From the NCBI RefSeq assembly GCF_050916355.1, contig NZ_CP136946.1, positions 1,116,001 through 1,180,000 of the forward strand: a DNA stretch of 64,000 bases, written 5' to 3'. Below, in pieces: positions 43,276 through 50,237 of this stretch. Source of the stretch: Jeongeupia wiesaeckerbachi (GTDB lineage: Bacteria; Pseudomonadota; Gammaproteobacteria; Burkholderiales; Chitinibacteraceae). How positions within the stretch are numbered: the stretch's first letter is position 1; each line of letters opens with the position of its first letter. The notes under the pieces are model-generated. The model made no database searches and was not told where the DNA came from. It worked only from the letters and a program-made list of their open reading frames with translations. Made by a program: the position numbers and the translations under genes.

Positions 43276-44550
43276 TCAGCCGGCGAGGATGCGGGCTGCT
43301 GCGGCGACGGTGGCGGCGATGTCGGCGTCGGTATGTGCGGCGGAAACGAAGCCGGCTTCGAATGCCGATGGCGCGAGGTAAACGCCTTCGGCCAGCATGG
43401 CATGGAAGAAGGCGTTGAAACGAGCACGGTCCGACGCCATCACGTCGGCGAACGAGTGCGGTGGGGTGGCGCTGAAGTAGACGCCGAACATGCCGCCGAC
43501 ACTTTGCGCCGAGAAGGCGACGCCGGCGTCACGCGCGGCAGCGCTCAGGCCGTCGGCCAGCGCGGCGGTCTTGACGCCGAGGGCGTCGAAGAAGCCCGGT
43601 TGGCGGATCGCCTGCAGCGTGGCGAGGCCGGCGGCGACGGCGACCGGGTTGCCCGACAGCGTGCCGGCCTGATAGACCGGACCGAGCGGTGCCAGCTTGG
43701 CCATGATGTCGGCGCGGCCGCCGAAGGCTGCCAGCGGCATGCCGCCACCGACGACCTTGCCGAGGCAGCTCAGGTCCGGCGTGATGCCGTGCAGGCCCTG
43801 GGCGCAGCCGAGGCCGACGCGGAAGCCGGTCATCACTTCGTCGTAGATCAGCACCGCGCCGTGGTCTTCGGTCAGCTTGCGCATCGCGGCGACAAAGGCC
43901 GCCGAAGGCTGGACCAGATTCATGTTTCCGGCAACCGGTTCGACGATAATGGCGGCGATCTTGTCGCCTTCTGCGGCGAACAGCGTTTCCAAGGCGGCAA
44001 CATCGTTATACGGCAGCACGATGGTATCGGCGGCGACCGCGGCCGGCACGCCGGCGCTCGACGGGTTGCCGAAGGTCAGCAGCCCCGAGCCGGCTTTCAC
44101 CAGCAGGCTGTCGGCGTGGCCGTGATAGCAGCCTTCGAACTTGACCAGCTTGTCGCGGCCGGTGAAGCCGCGCGCGAGCCGGATCGCGCTCATCGTCGCT
44201 TCGGTACCGCTCGACACCAGTCGTACTTGCTGCATCGACGGCAGCATCTCGCACAGCAGGTCGGCGAGTTCGACTTCGCGCTGCGTTGGCGCGCCGAAGC
44301 TGAGACCGTCGCGGGCGGCGGCGATCACCGCTTCGAGCACTTTGGGATGCGCGTGGCCGAGGATCAGCGGCCCCCAGGAGCCGACATAGTCGATATAGCG
44401 CTGACCGTCGGCGTCCCAGACGTAGGCGCCTTCGCCCTTGGTGAAGAAGCGTGGCGTGCCGCCGACCGAGCCGAAGGCGCGCACCGGTGAATTGACGCCG
44501 CCGGGGATGTGTTTCTGCGCGGCGTCGAAGAGTTGTTCGTTCAGGGTCAT
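43276..44550 (-). CDS. hemL: Glutamate-1-semialdehyde 2,1-aminomutase
   Basis: HemL turns glutamate-1-semialdehyde into 5-aminolevulinate in heme synthesis; it uses PLP. The 424-residue protein has the family features IPGGVNSPVRAFGSVGG, VGSWGPLILGHAHP, VSSGTEATMSAIRLARG, YDEVMTGFRV and the PLP Lys in LGKVVGGGMPLAAFGG. AAGGA lies five bases before the ATG at 44550. Translation upstream of this ATG is noise. The heme gene hemJ lies two genes away. Confidence 0.97.
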   Translation of the reverse strand: MTLNEQLFDAAQKHIPGGVNSPVRAFGSVGGTPRFFTKGEGAYVWDADGQRYIDYVGSWGPLILGHAHPKVLEAVIAAARDGLSFGAPTQREVELADLLCEMLPSMQQVRLVSSGTEATMSAIRLARGFTGRDKLVKFEGCYHGHADSLLVKAGSGLLTFGNPSSAGVPAAVAADTIVLPYNDVAALETLFAAEGDKIAAIIVEPVAGNMNLVQPSAAFVAAMRKLTEDHGAVLIYDEVMTGFRVGLGCAQGLHGITPDLSCLGKVVGGGMPLAAFGGRADIMAKLAPLGPVYQAGTLSGNPVAVAAGLATLQAIRQPGFFDALGVKTAALADGLSAAARDAGVAFSAQSVGGMFGVYFSATPPHSFADVMASDRARFNAFFHAMLAEGVYLAPSAFEAGFVSAAHTDADIAATVAAAARILAG

Positions 44551-44672
44551 GGCAATCCTTGCAGGGCCGTGATCACGATCACGGTGAAAGTATTGGTGCG
44601 GCGAATCTGTCCGCAGGCGATGCACCGCGACACCAACCGTCGGAATGGCGCCGGCGGGATGGCGTATTGCGC

Positions 44673-45134
44673 TTACCAGCGGCGGTATGGCTGCTCGGAC
44701 AACGCGCTGTTGAAGTAACGCGGATCGGCGGAGACTTCGGCGCCAAGCCAGTCGGGATGCTCGAAGGCGGCGTCGACCGACGGCAGTTCGATTTCGGCGA
44801 CAATCAACCCGGCGTTGTCGCCGTGGAATTCGTCGATCTCCCACAGTTGCGTACCGATGGGAACGAGATGCCGGGTCTTGTCGACGACGTTCGGACACAG
44901 CACCAGCATCGCCGCGGCGTCACCGGCCGGAACCGGGTATTCGAACTCGGCGCGGGCGATGCCCTCGTTCTTGCCCTTGATGGTCAGGAAGCCGGCCTCG
45001 CCCTTCAGGCGCACGCGCACGGTGCGTTCGGGATCGGTGCACAGATAGCCCTGGGCGATCCGCGTCGATGTCGTCACGGCGCTGCGCCAGGTCTCGGAAG
45101 CCAGCAGGAATTTGCGTTCGATTTCGATTGCCAT
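44673..45134 (-). CDS. CYTH domain protein (triphosphate tunnel metalloenzyme)
   Basis: The 153-residue protein begins MAIEIERKFLL, the ExExK motif that defines CYTH phosphohydrolases, and continues with alternating charged strands (VRVRLKGEAGFLTIKG, ARAEFEYPV, WEIDEFHG, IVAEIELPS). Short bacterial members act on inorganic triphosphate or related nucleotides, such as NE1496 of Nitrosomonas; the exact substrate is unknown. It lies between hemL and hemJ on the same strand, 122 bases before hemL. Confidence 0.9.
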   Translation of the reverse strand: MAIEIERKFLLASETWRSAVTTSTRIAQGYLCTDPERTVRVRLKGEAGFLTIKGKNEGIARAEFEYPVPAGDAAAMLVLCPNVVDKTRHLVPIGTQLWEIDEFHGDNAGLIVAEIELPSVDAAFEHPDWLGAEVSADPRYFNSALSEQPYRRW

Positions 45135-45142
45135 ACTGGTCC

Positions 45143-45565
45143 TCAGAACGGTTTGACGACGACAAGGATGACGATGGCGGCCAGCGCCAGCACCGGCAGC
45201 TCGTTGAATACGCGGTACCAGCGATGGCTGCGGGTATTGCGGCTAGCGGTGAAGTCGCGAGCGAGCTTGAAGCACCAGCCGTGATAGCCGATCAGCAGCG
45301 CCACCAGCATCAGCTTGGCATGCATCCAGCGCCAGCCCGGGCCGGCGTAGAAGTCGTAGCTGGCCCACGTCGCCAGGCCGAAGCCGAGCGCCAAGACGGC
45401 CAGTGGCGTCATGAAACGCAAGAGCTTGCGTTCCATCAGCGCCAGCCGGGCGATCTCGGCCGGTTCGCTCGCCATCGCGTGGTTGACGAACAATCGCGGC
45501 AGGTAGAACAGCCCCGCAAACCAGCTGGTGACGAAGATGATGTGCAGTGCCTTTAACCAGAGCAT
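45143..45565 (-). CDS. hemJ: Protoporphyrinogen IX oxidase HemJ (UPF0093)
   Basis: The 140-residue membrane protein has four hydrophobic helices. Conserved residues appear in LKALHIIFVTSWFAGLFYLPRLFV (His in KALH; Arg), LMERKLLRFMTPLAVL, and MHAKLMLVALLIGYHGW (Lys and His). HemJ oxidises protoporphyrinogen IX and is common where hemG/hemY are missing. Being close to hemL supports the call. It overlaps the stop of the M48 protease gene by one base. Confidence 0.88.
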   Translation of the reverse strand: MLWLKALHIIFVTSWFAGLFYLPRLFVNHAMASEPAEIARLALMERKLLRFMTPLAVLALGFGLATWASYDFYAGPGWRWMHAKLMLVALLIGYHGWCFKLARDFTASRNTRSHRWYRVFNELPVLALAAIVILVVVKPF

Positions 45566-46401
45566 CAGCGTTTGCCGCCGTACTGTGCCTGTGCCGCCTC
45601 ATACAGCGGCTCGACCTTGGGGATCTGTGCCTGCAGATCGCGGATCCGTGTGTTCGACGACGGGTGGGTCGACAGGAATTCCGGCGAGCCGCCTTGCGAT
45701 GCCGCGGCCATTTTCTGCCACAGCGTCACCGCCGCCTGCGGCTTGTAGCCGGCGCGGGCAGCGAGTTCGAGCCCCATGATGTCGGCTTCGGACTCGTGCT
45801 CGCGGCTGTTCGGCAGACTGTAGCCGACGGCGATCAACTGGTCGCCCATGCCCAGCAGCGCGTCGTACTTGCCGCCGGTGAGGATGGAAATGCCCTGCAT
45901 GGCGATCTGCTTGCTGTATTCGCTGCCCATCCGCTCGCGTGCGTGCTCGCGCAGCGCATGGGCGATCTCGTGGCCCATGATCTGGGCGATTTCGTCGTCG
46001 GTCAGCTTGAGCTGGGTGATGATGCCCGAATAGAACATGATCTTGCCGCCGGCCATGCAGTAGGCGTTCAGCTCCTTGCTCTGCTCGACGTTGACTTCCC
46101 ACTGCCACTTCAGCGCGTCGGGGCGGAATACCGCGGTCTGCGGAATCAGCCGGTCGGCAATGCTGCGCACGCGCCGGGTCATTGCCGCATCGGTATTGAG
46201 CTTGCCGCTGCCCTTGGCCTCGTTCAGCGTCTCGACGTAGGCCTGCGCCGACATCTGTTCGACGTCCTTTTCCGACAGCAGCATGCTCATGCTCTGCTTG
46301 CGGGTGATGTTGGTCGCCCCGCTGCCGGTGGTGCTGACCTGCTGGCAGCCGCCGAGCACGACGGCTGCGGCGATGACGATCGCGGTGAGTTGGCGTTTCA
46401 T
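45565..46401 (-). CDS. M48-family metalloprotease lipoprotein
   Basis: The 278-residue protein has a lipoprotein signal (AAAVVLGGCQQVS; lipidated Cys 19), then a peptidase M48 domain with the zinc motif MGHEIAHALREHARER and the third ligand in EHESEADIMGLELAARAGY. It resembles E. coli LoiP/YggG and probably sits at the inner face of the outer membrane for quality control. A basic, Thr-rich segment follows the lipid anchor. Confidence 0.9.
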   Translation of the reverse strand: MKRQLTAIVIAAAVVLGGCQQVSTTGSGATNITRKQSMSMLLSEKDVEQMSAQAYVETLNEAKGSGKLNTDAAMTRRVRSIADRLIPQTAVFRPDALKWQWEVNVEQSKELNAYCMAGGKIMFYSGIITQLKLTDDEIAQIMGHEIAHALREHARERMGSEYSKQIAMQGISILTGGKYDALLGMGDQLIAVGYSLPNSREHESEADIMGLELAARAGYKPQAAVTLWQKMAAASQGGSPEFLSTHPSSNTRIRDLQAQIPKVEPLYEAAQAQYGGKR

Positions 46402-46442
46402 ACAGTGTCTCGGCGGATTCGGGCCGGCGTGCCGGTCCGGAC

Positions 46443-46607
46443 TCAGATCTCGATCATTTCAAAATCGTCTTTGCGTGCACCACAGTCCGGGCAGGTCCAG
46501 TTCGGCGGCACGTCATCCCACGGTGTACCCGGGGCAATGCCGTCTTCGGGACGGCCTTCGGCTTCGTCATAAATGAAGCCGCAAATCAAACACATATACT
46601 TTTTCAT
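46443..46607 (-). CDS. Rubredoxin
   Basis: A 54-residue protein with both iron-binding loops, MCLICGFIYDEAEG and WTCPDCGARKDDF; the four Cys hold one iron. The middle has the usual GTPWDDVPPNW. Rubredoxin carries electrons, for example to alkane hydroxylases or oxygen-reducing enzymes; the partner here is unknown. GGGCG lies about eight bases before the ATG. It is divergent from thiD, 61 bases away. In many betaproteobacteria rubredoxin, thiD and hemL lie together. Confidence 0.92.
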   Translation of the reverse strand: MKKYMCLICGFIYDEAEGRPEDGIAPGTPWDDVPPNWTCPDCGARKDDFEMIEI

Positions 46608-46668
46608 CAGGTCGCGCCCTTCGCGTCGTTTAGAATCGGAATTCTACCCCAATCGGTTCCGACCCCCC

Positions 46669-47496
46669 ATGAATGCCGCCCCTCCGCTCGTGCTGACCTT
46701 TGCCGCCAATGATCCGTCGGGCGGTGGCGGCATGTCGGCCGATCTGCTGACGCTGGCGGCGCTCGGCTGCCATGCGCTGCCGGTCATTACCGCGCTTACC
46801 GTGCAAGACAGCGCCGGATTGCAGGAGTTTCAGCCGGTCGATCCCGAGTGGTTGCACGACCAGGCGCGCTATGTGCTTGAGGACGCCGAAGTCGACGCGA
46901 TCAAGGTCGGCATGGTCGGCAGTGTCGAGGGTCTGACGGTGCTCGCCGAGATCGCCGCCGATTATCCGGATGTACCGCTGATCCTCGATCCGGTGATGCC
47001 ACGCGGTCACGGCGACGACATGGCGGCCGACGAATACATCGCCGCCTTGCGCGAACTGCTGGTGCCGCACTCGCTGATCGTCACGCCGAACCAGCACGAG
47101 GCACGACTACTGGCGAGCGACGATGCCGACGAGCAGGAAGACCTGCCGCTCGACGCTGCGGCCAACCGCATCATCCAGCTCGGTTGCGAATACGTGCTGA
47201 TCACCGGCGCGCAGGCGCAGACGCCGAAGATCAACAACGCCTTGTTCAGCCAGAACGGCCGGATGCGGACCGACAGCTGGGATCGCTTGCCCGGACGTTT
47301 CCATGGCGCCGGCGCGACGCTGGCGGCGGCGATCGCCGGTGCGCTGGCCAATGGCGTCGAGCTGGGCCAGGCGGTCCGCGATGCGCAGGAATACACCTGG
47401 CAGACGCTCAAGCACGCCTTTCGTCCCGGCATGGGCCAGATGCTGCCGGACCGGATGTTCTGGGCGCGCAGCCACGACGAAGACGCCAAGGAATAG
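46669..47496 (+). CDS. thiD: Hydroxymethylpyrimidine/phosphomethylpyrimidine kinase-like protein
   Basis: ThiD phosphorylates HMP and HMP-P for thiamine synthesis. The 275-residue ribokinase-fold protein has FAANDPSGGGGMSADLLTLA, ALGCHALPVITALTVQD, VGMVGS, LILDPVMPRGHGDDM and VTPNQHEARLL. Near the end the anion-hole motif, usually GTGC, reads HGAGATLAAAI, so the conserved Cys is Ala. No riboswitch for TPP is visible upstream. The start at 46669 matches the family; the longer frame is noise. Confidence 0.88.
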   Translation: MNAAPPLVLTFAANDPSGGGGMSADLLTLAALGCHALPVITALTVQDSAGLQEFQPVDPEWLHDQARYVLEDAEVDAIKVGMVGSVEGLTVLAEIAADYPDVPLILDPVMPRGHGDDMAADEYIAALRELLVPHSLIVTPNQHEARLLASDDADEQEDLPLDAAANRIIQLGCEYVLITGAQAQTPKINNALFSQNGRMRTDSWDRLPGRFHGAGATLAAAIAGALANGVELGQAVRDAQEYTWQTLKHAFRPGMGQMLPDRMFWARSHDEDAKE

Positions 47497-47501
47497 CCCG
47501 C

Positions 47502-47517
47502 CGTTTCACGTGGAACA
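47502..47517 (+). promoter_or_regulatory. parS site (CGTTTCACGTGGAACA)
   Basis: Matches the universal ParB site TGTTTCACGTGAAACA at 14 of 16 positions, centred on CACGTG. It lies five bases after the thiD stop, 16 kb from dnaA. Confidence 0.85.
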
Positions 47518-47599
47518 ATGTCCGGCGGGCTAGTCGTTCGGCGGCGCTTGCGGCATCCTAGAGGCTACCGGCCTCTCCGGGCCGGCAAGGATGACCGCG

Positions 47600-48535
47600 A
47601 TGAACGCTCCCGTACCGAATTACATTCCCGTCGTGTCCCGTCAGCCGCACCGGCTGATTCCGTGCCCGCGGCTGGAGCGCGCGGTCGACCGGATGGTGCG
47701 CGAAATGGCGTCGCCGCTGACGCTGGCCGATCTGGCCGACGCCGCACATTACTCGCCGTGGTATCTGGTCCGGCGGTTTCAGAACCGCTACAACACCACG
47801 CCGCAGGCTTTCCTGTGGAAGACCCGGCTCGAGACCGCCGCATCGCTGCTGCACTGGGCGCCGCATCTGCCGATCGGTGAAGTCGCACGCCAGGTCGGTT
47901 TTTCGTCGGCGGCCACCTTCAGTCGTGCCTTCCACCGCGAGTTCGGCTTCACCCCGAGCGCCTGGCGCAAGGGCGAGCCCGAGACGCGCGACTGGCTGAA
48001 GCAGACCTTGGGCCCCAAGAGCTACCGGCCCGGTGGCCGGGTCGCAGGTACCGCCGCCGACTACGTCTGGTCGTTCGACGAGATTGCCGCGAAGATCGCC
48101 ATCGAGGATTGGCCGGCGATGCGTTGCCTGTACCAGCGCGAGGTCGGCGACTACGGTCCGCACCTGAACGAAATGTGGATCCAGTTCGGCAATTTCTGTC
48201 ACCGCAACCAGCTCGACAGGGACTTCTGGTACGGGCTGATCTGGAACGATCCGGGTACGACACCGGCCGGTCGGCGGCGCTACGATTCCGCGGTACAGAT
48301 CGAAGAGGCGACGCGGATTCCGCGCGGTTATGGCGAGTGCCGTTTGCCCGGGGGCCGCTGGGCGGTGTTTAGTTTCTACGGCCCCACCGATGATATCGGC
48401 CCGCGCTGGCGCGACCTGATGCAGGTGTGGCTGCCGCTCGCCGGCCTGACGCCGGACCCGGTCCGGCCGCGGGTCGAACGTTACCGTTCCTGCTTCGGCG
48501 ATGGTCATATCGACCTCTGTCTGCCGGTGCTCTGA
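47600..48535 (+). CDS. AraC-family regulator with GyrI-like effector domain
   Basis: The 311-residue protein has an N-terminal pair of AraC helix-turn-helix motifs (TLADLADAAHYSPWYLVRRF; IGEVARQVGFSSAATFSRAF) and a C-terminal GyrI-like domain (PAMRCLYQREVGDYG, GGRWAVFSFYGPTDDI). This is the Rob/SoxS-like layout used for small-molecule sensing. AAGG lies nine bases before the ATG at 47600; an ATG at 47591 has no spacing for it. It overlaps the start of the CPT-like gene by one base (TGATG), so the two are coupled. Confidence 0.9.
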   Translation: MNAPVPNYIPVVSRQPHRLIPCPRLERAVDRMVREMASPLTLADLADAAHYSPWYLVRRFQNRYNTTPQAFLWKTRLETAASLLHWAPHLPIGEVARQVGFSSAATFSRAFHREFGFTPSAWRKGEPETRDWLKQTLGPKSYRPGGRVAGTAADYVWSFDEIAAKIAIEDWPAMRCLYQREVGDYGPHLNEMWIQFGNFCHRNQLDRDFWYGLIWNDPGTTPAGRRRYDSAVQIEEATRIPRGYGECRLPGGRWAVFSFYGPTDDIGPRWRDLMQVWLPLAGLTPDPVRPRVERYRSCFGDGHIDLCLPVL

Positions 48536-49107
48536 TGTTGCCGCAGGTCATCGTACTCAACGGTTGCAGTTCGGCCGGCAAGTCGTCGCTGGCGCGGGCG
48601 CTGCAGGAAAGGTTGCCCGAGCAGTATCTGTACTTCGGCATCGACCAGGTGCTGGCGGCACTGCCGCAATCGGACTGGCAGCGGATGTGTCGTGGCGAAG
48701 CAATCACGCGCGCCGGCTATGACTGGGCGACGCTGGTGCGCGGCTACCATTTCTGTCTGCCGGGTTTGCTGCAGGCCGGCAACCGGCTGATCATCGACAA
48801 CGGCTGGTGCGAACGCGACGAGAAACGCGAACTGCTGACCGAGCTGGCCGGCTACGCCATCGTGCTGATCGCCGTGCACTGCGATCCCGATATCGCCGGT
48901 GCGCGAGAGTCGGCACGCGGCGATCGTGCGTCGGGTCTGGCCGCCTGGGAGGCGCCGCGGGTGCACGCTGACTGGGTGTATGACCTCAACGTCGATACCG
49001 GGGTCAACGACGCCGAGGCTTGCGCCGATGCGCTGGCGGCCCGGCTGGTCGAGACCCGGCATTGGGGCGCCGCTGCCGACAGCCTGGAACGGCTCAATCT
49101 GGGCTGA
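48535..49107 (+). CDS. Chloramphenicol phosphotransferase-like kinase
   Basis: The 190-residue protein has a P-loop (VIVLNGCSSAGKSSLARALQ) followed by YLYFGIDQVLAALP and IIDNGWCERDEK, as in the CPT family. True CPT phosphorylates chloramphenicol; most chromosomal homologues have unknown targets. It is translationally coupled to the AraC/GyrI-type regulator, which suggests a small induced unit. The final ~25 residues are not conserved. Confidence 0.87.
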   Translation: MLPQVIVLNGCSSAGKSSLARALQERLPEQYLYFGIDQVLAALPQSDWQRMCRGEAITRAGYDWATLVRGYHFCLPGLLQAGNRLIIDNGWCERDEKRELLTELAGYAIVLIAVHCDPDIAGARESARGDRASGLAAWEAPRVHADWVYDLNVDTGVNDAEACADALAARLVETRHWGAAADSLERLNLG

Positions 49108-49180
49108 ACGCCCGGCCCTTCCGGGCTAACATGAAGCTCCCCATCCATTTGGACCACGGGTCCACGTCCGAGGCGTTTTC

Positions 49181-49684
49181 ATGTCCCTGAGCTATTTTCA
49201 GCTGTCCGTGCCGGTCTATGTGCGCCTGCTCGGCAATCTGTCGCACCTGCTCGACCGTGCCGCCGACTATTGCAGCGAGCTGCAGATCGACGAGACGGTG
49301 CTGCTGCAAAGCCGGCTGTTCCCGAATATGCACCCGCTGCTCAAGCAGGTGCAGATTGCCACCGATCAGGCCAAGGGCAGCATCGGCCGGCTGTCCGGCA
49401 TCACCCCGCCGAAATTCGACGATGGCGAAACGAGTATTGCCGAGCTGCGCGAACGCATCGGCGCGGTGCTGGCCTATCTGGAAACGATTCCGGCCGACGC
49501 GCTTGACGATACCGCCGGCAAGACGATCACGCTGCCGTGGATGGCCGATCATCCGATGCGGGGTGAGTTCTACCTGCTGAACTTTGCTTTGCCGAACGTC
49601 TATTTCCACCTGACGACGACGTACAACATCCTGCGCCACAACGGTGTGCCGCTCGGCAAGATGGACTTCATCGGCGAAGTCTGA
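49181..49684 (+). CDS. DUF1993 family protein
   Basis: The 167-residue protein begins MSLSYFQLSVPVYVRLLGNL and carries the DUF1993 blocks LLQSRLFPNMHPLLKQVQIA and LPNVYFHLTTTYNILRHNGVP. The last block and the His residues recall the DinB-like four-helix bundle that binds metal. Function is unknown. It stands 73 bases after the CPT-like gene and ends in a strong terminator. Confidence 0.88.
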   Translation: MSLSYFQLSVPVYVRLLGNLSHLLDRAADYCSELQIDETVLLQSRLFPNMHPLLKQVQIATDQAKGSIGRLSGITPPKFDDGETSIAELRERIGAVLAYLETIPADALDDTAGKTITLPWMADHPMRGEFYLLNFALPNVYFHLTTTYNILRHNGVPLGKMDFIGEV

Positions 49685-49688
49685 TCGC

Positions 49689-49716
49689 AAAAAAGCCGGC
49701 AGATGCCGGCTTTTTT
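49689..49716. terminator. Bidirectional Rho-independent terminator
   Basis: A perfect 12-bp stem (aaaaaagccggc / gccggctttttt) with loop agat, between convergent DUF1993 and M15 peptidase genes. Both strands have the needed T run. Confidence 0.93.
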
Positions 49717-50237
49717 CATGGCTGATGGCACCAGTGCCACGGCTCGTAGATATAGCCGTTCGGATTGCCGCGCGGGAAAGACAGCGCAAAGCCGAAGCGG
49801 CCGGCATTGGCTTGCAGCCAGGCAAACGCCGCGGTGGTCTCGAACGCCTCTTCCAGCACCGGTCCGCCCGGTTCGTAGACGTCGACGGCGCGGCCGGTGT
49901 GATGTTCGCTGCAGCCCGGTGGCGCTAGCCGTTCGAGCACGTCGGCGATGGTTTCGCCGCGATCCAGTTTGCTGCGGATCAGGTCGCCCTGGCGCCCGAT
50001 GCCGCGCCACGCCGAGGCGATCCGCAGCAGCACGCCGTCGTCGGCAGCCGCCTGGCGCATCGCACACCAGGCACTGCACGCAGCGGGCGCCAGCCGCCAT
50101 TCGCGGCCGTCGTCGCCGATTTCGGCGATCATCAGCGCATCGGCTTCGTCGTAGATCGTCAGCCGCTTGGCGGCAATGACGGCCTCTTCGATGCCGAGCG
50201 AAGACCACAGGGCGGCGAGCTGCGGTGCGAGTGGCAT
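49716..50237 (-). CDS. M15-family D-alanyl-D-alanine carboxypeptidase-like protein
   Basis: The 173-residue protein has the VanY/M15 zinc motifs SEHHTGRAVDV (His and Asp ligands) and EPWHWC (His ligand and catalytic Glu), with LRIASAWRGIGRQGDLI earlier. No signal peptide is seen, so it may act in the cytoplasm or be exported in another way. It likely trims peptidoglycan peptides. Its start overlaps the parC stop by one base, which suggests co-transcription. Confidence 0.88.
   Translation of the reverse strand: MPLAPQLAALWSSLGIEEAVIAAKRLTIYDEADALMIAEIGDDGREWRLAPAACSAWCAMRQAAADDGVLLRIASAWRGIGRQGDLIRSKLDRGETIADVLERLAPPGCSEHHTGRAVDVYEPGGPVLEEAFETTAAFAWLQANAGRFGFALSFPRGNPNGYIYEPWHWCHQP

Noticed and set aside
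46608..46668. Possible TPP riboswitch before thiD
   Set aside because: Only 61 bases separate rubredoxin and thiD, too few for the element, and its conserved core is not seen.
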